Assembly: GCA_017941235.1 (NCBI GenBank) | Contig: JAGAWU010000042.1 | Location: 1 to 52,373, forward strand | Origin: Bacilli bacterium | GTDB lineage: Bacteria > Bacillota_I > Bacilli_A > RF39 > UBA660 | Reading direction: 5' to 3' | Length of the DNA stretch: 52,373 nucleotides | Shown: positions 7,615 to 16,773 of the stretch, piece by piece | How positions within the stretch are numbered: the stretch's first letter is position 1 | Layout of the letters: each line of letters starts with the position of its first letter | Made by a program: the position numbers and the translations under genes | Notes under the pieces: generated by a model | Database searches by the model: none | What the model was told of the DNA's origin: nothing | What the model saw: the letters and a program-made list of their open reading frames with translations, nothing else

Positions 7615-8792
7615 AAAGAGTAGAATTACTTTCTCCAGCAGGAGATTTAGAAAGATTAAAAGTAACATTGTTATATGGAGCAGATGCTGTATACTTAGGT
7701 GGTAAGAGTTTTGGACTTAGAGCTAATGCTACTAATTTTACATTTGAAGAGTTAGAAGAAGGGTGTGCTTTTGCTCATAATTTAAATAAAAAGGTTTATT
7801 TAACTTTAAATATAGTTTTTCATAATGAAGATTTAGATGGGGTTTATGATTATATAGATAAATGTGTTAAATGTGGTATAGATGCTTTTATTGTAAGTGA
7901 TATACCTATAGCTACTTTTATAAAAAATAATTATAAAGATGTAGAAGTTCATATTTCTACACAAGATTCTATTATGAATTATAAAGCAGTACAATATTTA
8001 GAAAATAAGGGTTTTGAAAGGGTTGTACTTGCTAGAGAGCTTACACGCGAAAAAATAAAAGAAATTAGAAGTAAGACTAATATAGATATAGAAATGTTTA
8101 TACATGGTGCTATGTGTACATGTGTTAGTGGGAGATGTGCACTTTCTAATTATGTTACTAATAGAGATGCTAATCGTGGTGGATGTGCTCAGATTTGTAG
8201 ATTTGAATTTAATACAGATAATGGTAAGTTTACAATGGCAACTAAAGATTTAAGTTTAACCGATTATATTACAGAACTTATAGATATGGGAATTAGCAGT
8301 TTTAAAGTAGAGGGAAGAATGAGAAGTAATTACTATCTTGCTACTGTAATTGGAACTTATAGAAAAATAATAGATGATTATTATAATAATAGTCTTACAA
8401 AAGATAAAATAGATTATTATGAAAAAGTGCTTTCTAGAGTAGCTAATAGGGAAGTAAGTACACAGTTTTATTTAAGAGATGCAGATAGTAGTGATCAATA
8501 TTATACAGGAAGGTCTGAGAAATCTAATCAAGACTTTTTAGGACAAGTTATTTCTTATGATAAAGATAAAAAGTTATTAATGATAAAAGAAAGAAATTAT
8601 TTTGAAAAAGATGAAGTTGTTCAATTATTTACTCCAAATGGGGATTTGTTAACATTTACTGTGGATAAAGTTTTTGATAAAGATATGAATTTAGTAGATA
8701 TTATTCGTCATCCAGATGAAATATACTATGTAGAAGTAGATGTTCCTTTTGAAGTAGTAGAGTACTCTATGCTTAGAAAGAATGTAAAATAG
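7611..8792 (+). CDS. trhP2: U32 family tRNA hydroxylation protein, TrhP2/YrrO-like
   Basis: The 393-residue protein opens with the U32 signature ELLSPAGD and has LYGADAVYLGGKSFGLRAN, VHISTQDS and the core FIHGAMCTCVSGRCALS. Cysteines 169, 171, 176, 192 and 196 include those expected to hold an iron-sulfur cluster. FKVEGRMRSNYYLATV follows, then a C-terminal beta domain. U32 proteins were first called peptidases, but the YrrO/TrhP2 and E. coli TrhP members act in 5-hydroxyuridine formation at the tRNA wobble base, feeding TrmR encoded upstream. The start overlaps the previous stop, with AAGGTG as RBS. Confidence 0.85.
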   Translation: MKRVELLSPAGDLERLKVTLLYGADAVYLGGKSFGLRANATNFTFEELEEGCAFAHNLNKKVYLTLNIVFHNEDLDGVYDYIDKCVKCGIDAFIVSDIPIATFIKNNYKDVEVHISTQDSIMNYKAVQYLENKGFERVVLARELTREKIKEIRSKTNIDIEMFIHGAMCTCVSGRCALSNYVTNRDANRGGCAQICRFEFNTDNGKFTMATKDLSLTDYITELIDMGISSFKVEGRMRSNYYLATVIGTYRKIIDDYYNNSLTKDKIDYYEKVLSRVANREVSTQFYLRDADSSDQYYTGRSEKSNQDFLGQVISYDKDKKLLMIKERNYFEKDEVVQLFTPNGDLLTFTVDKVFDKDMNLVDIIRHPDEIYYVEVDVPFEVVEYSMLRKNVK

Positions 8793-8807
8793 AAAGTTGG
8801 TAGTTTT

Positions 8808-9953
8808 ATGAATAATTTAGATCAAATAAAAAACAATTTTTTAAAGCTTGATGATACTTTAAGCGAATTTGCTACTAAGAGTTTAGAAGCAGAAAGAATC
8901 ACTTTAGAAAAAGAAGATTATAGGACTCCTTTTTTTAGAGATATAGATAGAATTATTTATTCACTTTCTTATACTAGGTATTTGGATAAGACACAGGTTT
9001 ATTCTTTTAAAGATAATGATCATATTAGTAAAAGAATTACACATGTAGGATTAGTTAATAAAATAGCTAGAACTATAGGAAGAGCAATTGGACTTAATAC
9101 AGATTTAATAGAAGCTATTGCTTTAGGTCATGATATAGGACATACTCCACTTGGACATACAGGAGAATCATTTTTAAATGAGATTAGTTTAAGAGAAACT
9201 GGTGAATATTTTTGTCATAATGTACAAAGTATGAGAAATTTAGAATATGTTGAGAATAATGGTAAAGGGCTTAATTTAACTATTCAAGTATTAGATGGTA
9301 TACTTTGTCATAATGGTGAAGAACTTTTAAAAGAATATCACACTCAGAAAAAGACTAAAGAAGACGTTATTAATCAATATAATATGTGTTATAAAGATAA
9401 AAAATTTAATAATAAGTTTCCTATGACACTTGAAGGATGTGTTGTAAGACTTTCAGATATTATTTCATATTTAGGTAGAGATATTGAAGATGCTGAAAGA
9501 TTAGGTGTTTTAAATACAAATGATATTCCTGTTAGAGTAAAGAATATTTTAGGCAATAATAATAGAGAAATTGTTAATACTATAGTAACAGATGTAATAG
9601 AAAATAGTATAGGTAAACCATATATTAAAATTAGTGATGATGTTTTTAGTGCTATGAAAGAACTTATGGATTTTAATTATAAAAATATATATTATAAATC
9701 TATGAGTAAAGAACTTATTGAATATTATAGAGAGGGTATGAATATAATATATGGAGTTTATAAAAAAGCAATAGATGAAGAAGATTTAGATAATGAAATA
9801 TATACTATATTTTTAAATACTCAGGATGATCAATATTTAAGAAATACTAGTACTGAAAGAAAGGTTATTGATTTTATAGCTGGTATGACAGATGATTACT
9901 TTATAAACCAAGTTAAAAAGTATAAAAAGGATGTTAAAATATTTACAAAATAG
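8808..9953 (+). CDS. HD-domain deoxyguanosinetriphosphate triphosphohydrolase-like protein
   Basis: The 381-residue protein shows the dGTPase arrangement: RDIDRIIYS and YTRYLDKTQV near residues 44-64, ITHV with a metal His at 79, GHDIGHTPLGHTGE (107-120) with the HD pair at 108-109, and LSDIISYLGRDIEDAERLG around 214-232 with the last metal Asp. Such enzymes hydrolyse dGTP or other dNTPs to nucleoside and triphosphate; substrate cannot be read from sequence. In Bacillus this slot before greA is held by udk. The ribosome site (GAAAGTTGG) is weak. A promoter for greA is embedded in its last codons. Confidence 0.85.
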   Translation: MNNLDQIKNNFLKLDDTLSEFATKSLEAERITLEKEDYRTPFFRDIDRIIYSLSYTRYLDKTQVYSFKDNDHISKRITHVGLVNKIARTIGRAIGLNTDLIEAIALGHDIGHTPLGHTGESFLNEISLRETGEYFCHNVQSMRNLEYVENNGKGLNLTIQVLDGILCHNGEELLKEYHTQKKTKEDVINQYNMCYKDKKFNNKFPMTLEGCVVRLSDIISYLGRDIEDAERLGVLNTNDIPVRVKNILGNNNREIVNTIVTDVIENSIGKPYIKISDDVFSAMKELMDFNYKNIYYKSMSKELIEYYREGMNIIYGVYKKAIDEEDLDNEIYTIFLNTQDDQYLRNTSTERKVIDFIAGMTDDYFINQVKKYKKDVKIFTK

Positions 9954-9970
9954 TAAAAATATGTTATAAT
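9942..9970 (+). promoter_or_regulatory. Promoter upstream of greA (distal), TTTACA-17-TATAAT
   Basis: TTTACA (9942-9947) overlaps the end of the dGTPase-like gene, and TATAAT (9965-9970) follows at the ideal 17-base spacing. It would give a greA transcript with a leader of about 110 bases containing a small TAGAG/CTCTA hairpin. Confidence 0.7.
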
Positions 9971-10019
9971 AATCGCGTTTCCAGTAGAGGTTTTACTCTA
10001 TAAAAAAACATAATAAATA

Positions 10020-10048
10020 TTGACTTTATTTATTTTATGTAGTAATAT
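10020..10048 (+). promoter_or_regulatory. Promoter upstream of greA (proximal), TTGACT-17-TAATAT
   Basis: TTGACT (10020-10025) and TAATAT (10043-10048) are separated by 17 bases, about 38 bases before the greA ATG. It falls in a fortuitous upstream extension of the greA frame, which argues for the later start. Confidence 0.7.
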
Positions 10049-10085
10049 TTATAAAGTCATTAAAATAATTAGAGGTGATTATATT

Positions 10086-10559
10086 ATGGGTAAAAGTAGT
10101 AATACAGTTTATCTAACTGAAGAAGGATTACAAGAATTAAAGGCAGAACTTGATAATTTAATTAATGTTCGTAGACCTGAAAATATACAATCTATTAAAG
10201 AAGCAAGAAGTTTAGGAGATTTATCTGAAAATGCTGAATATGCAGCTGCTAGAGATGAACAAGCACAAATCGAAAATAGAATTAAGACTATTGAAAAAAT
10301 GCTTGAAAATGTTTCTGTAATTACTGATATACCAAAAGATGTAGTTGGTATTGGTAGTACTGTAGGTATTGAGTATATGGATGATGAAGATGAAGATGAA
10401 TATAAAATAGTAGGTAGTCAAGAGGCTGATCCTTTTGAAAGTAAAATTTCAAATGAATCACCTATTGCTAAAGCACTTTTAAATCATAAAGTTGGGGATG
10501 TAGTTACAGTAGAATCTCCTAATGGTAATTATGAAGTTAAGATAACAGAAATTAAGTAG
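10086..10559 (+). CDS. greA: Transcription elongation factor GreA
   Basis: GreA stimulates RNA cleavage by backtracked RNA polymerase. The 157-residue product has the N-terminal coiled coil with LTEEGLQELKAELDNL, the invariant LGDLSENAEYAAARDEQ (two acidic tip residues), and a C-terminal FKBP-like domain ending in SPIAKALLNHKVGDVVTV. An acidic insertion (DDEDEDEY) lies between the domains. ATG 10086 has AGAGGTGAT ahead of it and gives the family's normal length; the upstream extension to 10020 overlaps a promoter. The stop codon lies inside the terminator stem. Confidence 0.97.
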   Translation: MGKSSNTVYLTEEGLQELKAELDNLINVRRPENIQSIKEARSLGDLSENAEYAAARDEQAQIENRIKTIEKMLENVSVITDIPKDVVGIGSTVGIEYMDDEDEDEYKIVGSQEADPFESKISNESPIAKALLNHKVGDVVTVESPNGNYEVKITEIK

Positions 10560-10577
10560 AAATACTTAATTTTTTTT
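10551..10577 (+). terminator. Intrinsic terminator containing the greA stop codon
   Basis: ATTAAGTA (10551-10558) pairs with TACTTAAT (10563-10570), loop GAAA, then seven T. The TAG stop (10557-10559) is within the left arm and loop. Confidence 0.9.
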
Positions 10578-10578
10578 A

Positions 10579-10607
10579 TTTACATTTTCCTTTAAAATTT
10601 ATATAAT
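10579..10607 (+). promoter_or_regulatory. Promoter, TTTACA-17-TATAAT
   Basis: TTTACA (10579-10584) and a consensus TATAAT (10602-10607) at 17-base spacing drive the LRR surface protein gene. AGGAGAG follows before ATG 10632. Confidence 0.8.
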
Positions 10608-10631
10608 TATATATAGTAGGAGAGTGTATAT

Positions 10632-13600
10632 ATGAAAAGGTTTAATGGAAGAAAAAACTTTAGAATAGGACTATTTGCTTTGATAATAGTTTTTGTTAGT
10701 ATTGGATATGCAATACTTACATCTAATTTAAAAATAAATGGTAATAGTGCTGTTAAAAGTGCATCTTGGATTATTCATTGGGATAGTGTTGAAGTTAAAG
10801 AAGGTAGTGTAACTGGTGATAACGTTATTAAAGCAGCAACTATTGTTGATAGTAAGAAAACTTTAGTTGAATATAGTATAGTTTTATCAAAACCAGGGGA
10901 TTATTATGAATTTACTGTTGATGCAGTAAATGAAGGTACAATTAATGCAATGGTTAATTATATTGCTAATACAGGTTTGACTGAAGCACAGAAAAAATAT
11001 ATACAATATAGTGTTACTTATGATGATGGTACAAGTCTTAGATTAAGAGATAGACTTGCTGCTAATTCCAGGGAAAAAATACATGTGTTAGTAAAATATA
11101 GGGATGATGAAAATGTTAATCCTAGTGATCTTCCTACAGAAGAAGAAACACTTGATTTAAAATTTGAAGTAGAATATGTACAAGAGGATGAATCAAGTCA
11201 TAGTAGAGATCAAATATGTGATGAGACTATATATGATAATGGACCAATTTCTGAAGAAAAATATTTATATTTATGTGAAAGTTATATAGATAAAAATTTA
11301 TATACTTATACAGAAAATGAAGATGGAACAATTACTCTTACAGGATTTAAAGATACAAATTCGCAGGGTGTAAATTCTAGTGTGCAAGATATTAAACCAA
11401 CTAAGCTTGGTAGTATGAATAAAGCTAATGTACAAAAAATGGATACTACATTAAAATTTAAAGATAATACTTGGGCCCTTCCAAGTTCTATAGATGGTAA
11501 AAGAGTTACTAAGATTAGTGGTGATGCATTTAATAATAAGAATATTTCTGCTATACTTATTATTTCTCCGTTTGTAACTGAAATATCAGATGGTGGTGGT
11601 ACTTATTCAACTGGTTACCATGGTGCATTTTCTAACAATAAGATTAGTATTATGGCAACTCCATGGAGTTTAACAAATATAGGTAGTTATGCATTTCAAA
11701 GTAATTTACTTCCTAAGCTAGTATTAAAAGATGTTGTAAAAACAATTGGAGTTAATTCATTTGCTGGTAATAAATTAGTAAGTATTGATACAGGAAATGG
11801 TTTACAAACAATAGGTGGTGGAGCATTTTCTGGTAATAATGGAACTTTAACTAAAGTTGTACTTGGTAATTCATTAACTGAGGTTCCTACAGGGTTATTT
11901 GCTGGATTTAGTTTGCTTAGTGATGTAACACTTGGTACAAATATAAATAAAATATCAGCAGGTGCATTTAGTAGTAATAGAGCACTTACTAATATTGAAT
12001 TTCCTCAAAGTTTAAGAACTATTGAGGGTGGAGCATTTTCTGGTGCAGGCTTAAAGAAAGTTGTTATCCATGATGATATTACTACTGTTCAGTCTGGTAG
12101 TTTTTCTGGAGCTCCAATTGAAGAATTATATGTTGGAAAGAATGTTAAAAACTTATCTTATACATTCTCTGGTTTAACTACATTAAGAAAATTAGAGGTT
12201 AATGCTGAAGATACTGGTAGTTATACATTTGCTGGAGCTTCAAATTTAACTGAAGTAACGCTTGGTGATAATGTTAAAACAATTGGTTCAAGTAGTTTTG
12301 TTAGTACAGGACTTAAGAAGGTCATCATTTCAGATAGTGTTACTAGTATAGGTGATAATGCATTTACTGGAGCTCCAATAGAAGAGTTACATATAGGAAA
12401 GAATGTTAAAAATATTAATTATAGAACATTTTATGGTATTTCTTCTACATTAAAGAAACTTGTATTTAATGCTGAAGATACTGGTAACCAAACTTTTGCT
12501 GGATGTTCTAAGTTAACTGATTTAACTTTTGGTGATAGTGTTAAAAGAATTGGAGTTAATTCATTTGCTACTGATAAAATAAATGGAGTATTAATACTTC
12601 CTTCTAATTTAGAGTCCATAGGCTTTGGTGCTTTTAGTGGTAATCAAATAAGTGGTACTATTAGTATTCCAAGTAAAGTTACTTCAATTGGTGCTTCAGC
12701 CTTTCATTCTAATAATATTGAAGCTGTTCAATTTAATGATAAGCTTACAAGTCTAGAGAGTAATGTATTTCAAAGTAATAATATAACTACACTTAGTATT
12801 CCAGAAAATATAACTTCAATTGGATCATTTGCTTTTGCAGATAATAGTATATCTAAATTAACTTTATCTGATGGAGTTACTTCAATTGATGAATCTGCAT
12901 TTAAAAATAATCTTATTAAGCGATTAGAAGTACCAGATAGTGTTACTACTATAGGTGATTTTAGTTTTAGTAATAATAAGCTAGAATATATCGATACTGG
13001 TGATGGACTTAATAGAGTTACGAAAGATACGTTTACTGGAAATACTAATACTATAAGTGAAGTTAAATTTGGTAATAGTATTCTTAGTATTCCAAATAGT
13101 ATATTTATAAATACTCCTAATCTTACTAAAGTAACTTTTGGTTCTAACGTAACATCAATAGGTAGTTCTGCATTTAATGGTTGTAGTAAACTTTCAAGTG
13201 TAACTTTTGGTAATAAGCTTCAAACAATAGGAAATAATGCCTTTGATTCTTGTTCAATTACAAGATTAGTTTTACCAGATTCACTTACTACTTTAGGTAA
13301 TAAAGCTTTTTATAATAATCCATTTGAATATATTGATACTGGTGATGGTTTAAAAGCAATAGATTATAATACTTTTAGTTATCGTGATAATGGGGATTAT
13401 AGTGGTAATGGTGGTAATGCAAGTAAACCAAATACAAAATTAAAAACATTAATAATTGGAAATAGTGTAGAAACTATTGGTAATTGTAGTTTTTGTAATT
13501 ATAATAGTTTAGTTAATTTAACACTTGGTAATAGTTTAACTACTATTGGAGATTATGCTTTTTATCAGGATAGTATAGCATCATTAGATATTCCAGATAG

Positions 13601-14687
13601 TGTAACAACAATTGGACAATTTGCTTTTTCTAAAAATAATATTAGTGGAACTGTTGAAATTCCTCAAAGTATTACAACAATAGACTATTCTGTTTTTTCT
13701 CATAATAATATTGAAAAAATTATACTTCCTGATACATTAACTGAGATTATGGATAGTGCATTTGCGTATAATTTGATTACTAGTGTTTCTCTTTCTCCTG
13801 ATTTAGAAGAAGTTGGTGGTTGGGCATTTTATGATAATAAAATTTCTGAACTTACTATAAATTCAAAATTAAAAACTATAGCTCCTTATAGTTTTGCGTA
13901 TAATGAGATAGAAAATCTTAGTATTCCTTCAAATGTAGAAACAATTAGTAGTAGTGCATTCTATAATTCAAAAATTCAAAATTTAACATTATCTTCTGGA
14001 ATTAAAGAGATTGGAAATCTTGCCTTTTGTTATAATGATATAAGTAATATTAGTATTCCAAGTTCTGTTACCACTTTAGGTGGTGGAGCATTTGCTTCTA
14101 ATAATTCTGCTAATGTTGATTATGTATATAAAAGAAATTCTGATGGTACTGATGATACTTCAGTAGTAAATTCATATACAAGAACTGGTAGTGTCGCAAT
14201 TATTCCAAATGGTATAACTCAAGTTATGGATTATGCATTTTATTCTACAGGAACTTCTGGAATTTCATTCCCAGATTCTTTAACTTCCGTTGGAAGTAGT
14301 GCATTTGCTTATTGTAATTTAACAAATGTTTCTTGGCCTTCAAATGTTGAGGAAATTGCACCATCTACTTTTGCATCTAATTATTCATTGACTTCTATTA
14401 TTTTACACGATGGGCTTAAAAAAATTGGTTCAAATGCATTTAATAAATGTAATTTTACCAAAGTTGAAATTCCTTCAACTGTTGAAACTATTGAAAATAT
14501 GGCTTTCTATAAATATAAAAATCCTGACGTTTACAATTCTGATAGTAATATTAATTTAAATAAAATTGTCAATAAAACAGGAAAACAATTTGATTGGAGC
14601 AATATTGTTAATGGTCATACTTCTGATCCTTTTGCTACAGGTACTCTTACAAATAGTTTAGGAAATGTCCAAATAACTTCAGAATAA
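10632..14687 (+). CDS. Exported BspA-type leucine-rich-repeat surface protein with camelysin-like head
   Basis: The 1351-residue protein starts with a signal segment (about 12-32) followed by TSNLKINGNSAVKS and a beta-rich module to about residue 190 (SKPGDYYEFTVDAVNEGTINAM). The same module opens the proteins at 17940 and 36359 and makes up the one at 49463, and resembles TasA/camelysin-type secreted proteins. From about residue 280 to 1290 come some forty repeats of about 23 residues with the BspA/LRR_5 pattern (SVTTIGDFAFSNNKLE). Such repeats mediate adhesion in Treponema, Bacteroides and Trichomonas proteins. No LPXTG or other wall anchor is visible at the C-terminus. It has its own promoter and is followed 18 bases later by a lipoprotein gene. 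Surface location is well supported; ligand unknown. Confidence 0.88.
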   Translation: MKRFNGRKNFRIGLFALIIVFVSIGYAILTSNLKINGNSAVKSASWIIHWDSVEVKEGSVTGDNVIKAATIVDSKKTLVEYSIVLSKPGDYYEFTVDAVNEGTINAMVNYIANTGLTEAQKKYIQYSVTYDDGTSLRLRDRLAANSREKIHVLVKYRDDENVNPSDLPTEEETLDLKFEVEYVQEDESSHSRDQICDETIYDNGPISEEKYLYLCESYIDKNLYTYTENEDGTITLTGFKDTNSQGVNSSVQDIKPTKLGSMNKANVQKMDTTLKFKDNTWALPSSIDGKRVTKISGDAFNNKNISAILIISPFVTEISDGGGTYSTGYHGAFSNNKISIMATPWSLTNIGSYAFQSNLLPKLVLKDVVKTIGVNSFAGNKLVSIDTGNGLQTIGGGAFSGNNGTLTKVVLGNSLTEVPTGLFAGFSLLSDVTLGTNINKISAGAFSSNRALTNIEFPQSLRTIEGGAFSGAGLKKVVIHDDITTVQSGSFSGAPIEELYVGKNVKNLSYTFSGLTTLRKLEVNAEDTGSYTFAGASNLTEVTLGDNVKTIGSSSFVSTGLKKVIISDSVTSIGDNAFTGAPIEELHIGKNVKNINYRTFYGISSTLKKLVFNAEDTGNQTFAGCSKLTDLTFGDSVKRIGVNSFATDKINGVLILPSNLESIGFGAFSGNQISGTISIPSKVTSIGASAFHSNNIEAVQFNDKLTSLESNVFQSNNITTLSIPENITSIGSFAFADNSISKLTLSDGVTSIDESAFKNNLIKRLEVPDSVTTIGDFSFSNNKLEYIDTGDGLNRVTKDTFTGNTNTISEVKFGNSILSIPNSIFINTPNLTKVTFGSNVTSIGSSAFNGCSKLSSVTFGNKLQTIGNNAFDSCSITRLVLPDSLTTLGNKAFYNNPFEYIDTGDGLKAIDYNTFSYRDNGDYSGNGGNASKPNTKLKTLIIGNSVETIGNCSFCNYNSLVNLTLGNSLTTIGDYAFYQDSIASLDIPDSVTTIGQFAFSKNNISGTVEIPQSITTIDYSVFSHNNIEKIILPDTLTEIMDSAFAYNLITSVSLSPDLEEVGGWAFYDNKISELTINSKLKTIAPYSFAYNEIENLSIPSNVETISSSAFYNSKIQNLTLSSGIKEIGNLAFCYNDISNISIPSSVTTLGGGAFASNNSANVDYVYKRNSDGTDDTSVVNSYTRTGSVAIIPNGITQVMDYAFYSTGTSGISFPDSLTSVGSSAFAYCNLTNVSWPSNVEEIAPSTFASNYSLTSIILHDGLKKIGSNAFNKCNFTKVEIPSTVETIENMAFYKYKNPDVYNSDSNINLNKIVNKTGKQFDWSNIVNGHTSDPFATGTLTNSLGNVQITSE
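12048..12572 (+). repeat. In-gene tandem duplication of an 87-codon LRR block
   Basis: Two adjacent units (12048-12308 and 12309-about 12572) encode near-copies, each with GLKKV, GAPIEEL, GKNVKN, NAEDTG and TFAG in the same order; the second has a small insertion. Offset is 261 bases. It looks like a fairly recent in-frame duplication within the larger LRR array. Confidence 0.8.
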
Positions 14688-14705
14688 TAGTTTAGGAGGG
14701 TTCAA

Positions 14706-15314
14706 ATGAAAAAAATTAAATATTTTGTAATAATAGTTTTAGTATTAACTATTGTTACTGGTTGTAAATCTAAAAAACAAAGAGAAGTATATAAAGCTTT
14801 AGAAAATACTTCAATTAGTCAAAAGGGTTTAAATAGTTATAGAGTTAAAGTTTCTATAACTAGTAAAGATAAAAATATAAATTATATAGTTTTAAATGAT
14901 AATAATGAGAAATATCAGATTACTGTAGATACTAGTGAAGGTAGTTATAATTATTTAATTAATAATAAAAAGAATAAGGATAAAGAAAATATTCCGGATC
15001 CTTTTTCTGAAAATAATCCTGAATTAGAATATGATTATACTAATACAGATTTATTTTTAGAAGTACTTGATGATTTATCTAAAGATCCTAAAGTTACTAA
15101 TGAAAAAATAGGTGATAAAAAATACAAGAAGTATACATTCTCTGTTAGTAAAGAGAAACTTAATAAAGTCTTAAAACCATTTAAGATTAAAGTTAAAAAA
15201 GGTGGAAAAGGTTATTCTTATGTAGATAGTGATAATCATGTGTATCTAATTAACTATAGCAGTCTTGATGTAAATGTTAATGTATCTTATACAAGATTAA
15301 ATGAGGTTAAGTAA
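14706..15314 (+). CDS. Putative lipoprotein, unknown function
   Basis: The 202-residue protein has a lipoprotein signal peptide: basic start, hydrophobic core and lipobox IVTGC with Cys20. The remainder is a Lys-rich domain with alternating beta-strand character (YRVKVSITSK, KYQITVDTSEGSYNYLI), similar in style to small LolA/LppX-like carrier domains, though I cannot assign a family. AGGAGGG precedes ATG 14706, only 18 bases after the LRR gene, so the two are very likely cotranscribed. The stop codon sits within the terminator stem. Confidence 0.75.
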   Translation: MKKIKYFVIIVLVLTIVTGCKSKKQREVYKALENTSISQKGLNSYRVKVSITSKDKNINYIVLNDNNEKYQITVDTSEGSYNYLINNKKNKDKENIPDPFSENNPELEYDYTNTDLFLEVLDDLSKDPKVTNEKIGDKKYKKYTFSVSKEKLNKVLKPFKIKVKKGGKGYSYVDSDNHVYLINYSSLDVNVNVSYTRLNEVK

Positions 15315-15337
15315 GTCATCTTACTTAATCTTTTTTT
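15305..15337 (+). terminator. Intrinsic terminator containing the stop codon
   Basis: An 11-bp stem, GGTTAAGTAAG (15305-15315) with CTTACTTAATC (15320-15330), is followed by seven T. The TAA stop at 15312-15314 is in the left arm. Confidence 0.9.
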
Positions 15338-15338
15338 G

Positions 15339-15367
15339 TTGAAAAATGCAACTTATTTTGTTATAAT
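15339..15367 (+). promoter_or_regulatory. Promoter, TTGAAA-17-TATAAT
   Basis: TTGAAA (15339-15344) and TATAAT (15362-15367) are 17 bases apart, directly after the terminator and upstream of the gene at 15395. Confidence 0.8.
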
Positions 15368-15394
15368 GGATTAGTGTAATAGGAGAGTAGTAAT

Positions 15395-16768
15395 ATGACT
15401 AAAAAAAATAAAACTAAAAAGAAAAAAGAAAAACATATTGTTGGTACTAAAGAATTAGTTTTTGATATAGTTAGTGTTTTACTAATAGTTTCTTTAGGAA
15501 TATATATTGGTTTTAGAAGTATTAAATACTATTCTAAAGAAACGGCTAAGAATAAAGTTGAGGCTAATACATTATTTAAATCTATAAAAATTAATAATGA
15601 AATTACTAAAGGTGATAATGGTTTAAGACAAACTAAGGATGGTTATTATTTTATAGGTAGTGTAGAGAATAATTATGTTAAAGTTTTTAATAGATTATAT
15701 AGAATAATTGATATAAATAAGAAGGGTGAAATAAAGATTGTTTCTAATTCAAATGAAGCAGTGTTTACTTATGGAAATGAGAATAGTTATATTACTTCTA
15801 ACGTTTATAATTGGTTAAACAAGGGAGAAAATCAATTTTCTGGAGTTTATTATAATAGTATTCCTGGTGTTCAAGATTTACTTGTTCCTACCAATTATAA
15901 ATTAGGGGTATTTGAAAATAATAAAGTTTTATATAAAGATAAGAAGGAATATAAAGATTATTTTACTACTTTAAGTGTATCTGATTATGTTAGAGCTTCT
16001 GGTACTAAAAGTTATTTAAATAATGGAAGTTTTTCTTTCTTACTTGAAGGAGATGCTAATGGTAATCCGATTTATTTAACTGAAGATGGAACAATTGATT
16101 CTGCTAGTATTTATGATGGATATGGAATTAGAGTTGTTATGACTTTAAAGAAAAATATAGAGATAACTGGTGGAACTGGTACACTTTCTGATCCATATGT
16201 TGTAAATCAAGAGAATAAAGTTAATAAAGTTAATAGTTATGTAAAACTTGGTGAAGATTTATATCAAACTATAGAAGAAAATGATACTTTATTAAAACTA
16301 AAGAAAACAGATTATTTATCTCTTTGGGGTACATATCCTACTGTTCCTTTTAGTAATGTAAATTCCGAGTTTAATTTATATCAAAAAAATAATATAGCAG
16401 GTTACTTAAATAATACATACTTGAATAATTTAAGTTATTCTGATAAACTATCTGATTGTACATTCAATATTGGTGAAGTATCAACTGATACTAGTTATTC
16501 TTTCTTTGAAATATATAAAGAACAAGTAGTTTCTAAAGTTGGACTTTTAAATCAATTTGATTTAATTAATGATAATACGTTAACAGATTATTACTTAATT
16601 AATAAAACTTCAAGTGTTGGAAGTATGATTAAGACATATAATAGATTAGGTATACTTGATGATGATAAAGGTAATGAAAGTAAAAAGATTGTTCCTGTTA
16701 TATGTATACAAAAAGATTTAATTAAGAATGGTGAAGGAACTAAAGAAAATCCTTATGTATTGGAGTAG
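15395..16768 (+). CDS. Membrane-anchored protein with two tandem lectin-like (DUF6273-type) domains
   Basis: The 457-residue protein has a very basic start, a membrane helix (about 24-44) and two related outside halves. Half one contains VKVFNRLYRIIDINKKGEIKI, NVYNWLN and ends YGIRVVMTLKKN with GGTGTLSDPYVV. Half two repeats a degenerate version (YVKLGEDLYQTI...) and ends GEGTKENPYVLE. The GxRVVM closing motif parallels the GVRPVI tail of the proteins at 1-258 and 36359-37726, so a common fold is likely; that link is by eye. The next gene, a NAGPA-type glycosidase, starts 5 bases after its stop, so the two form an operon, perhaps acting together at the wall. Confidence 0.6.
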   Translation: MTKKNKTKKKKEKHIVGTKELVFDIVSVLLIVSLGIYIGFRSIKYYSKETAKNKVEANTLFKSIKINNEITKGDNGLRQTKDGYYFIGSVENNYVKVFNRLYRIIDINKKGEIKIVSNSNEAVFTYGNENSYITSNVYNWLNKGENQFSGVYYNSIPGVQDLLVPTNYKLGVFENNKVLYKDKKEYKDYFTTLSVSDYVRASGTKSYLNNGSFSFLLEGDANGNPIYLTEDGTIDSASIYDGYGIRVVMTLKKNIEITGGTGTLSDPYVVNQENKVNKVNSYVKLGEDLYQTIEENDTLLKLKKTDYLSLWGTYPTVPFSNVNSEFNLYQKNNIAGYLNNTYLNNLSYSDKLSDCTFNIGEVSTDTSYSFFEIYKEQVVSKVGLLNQFDLINDNTLTDYYLINKTSSVGSMIKTYNRLGILDDDKGNESKKIVPVICIQKDLIKNGEGTKENPYVLE

Positions 16769-16773
16769 ATAGT

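Noticed and set aside
9971..10015. tRNA-like or small-RNA segment upstream of greA
   Set aside because: It has only one weak hairpin and no cloverleaf, CCA end or terminator; it is better explained as part of a leader.
12431..12619. Minus-strand reading frame inside the LRR gene, and similar ones at 19514-19807, 20960-21334 and 21437-21670
   Set aside because: They lie fully within strongly supported genes, lack ribosome sites and have compositions expected of antisense shadows.
11500..14500. CRISPR-like or short tandem DNA repeats
   Set aside because: The periodicity is coding (LRR units of about 23 codons with diverged nucleotides), not identical repeats with unique spacers.
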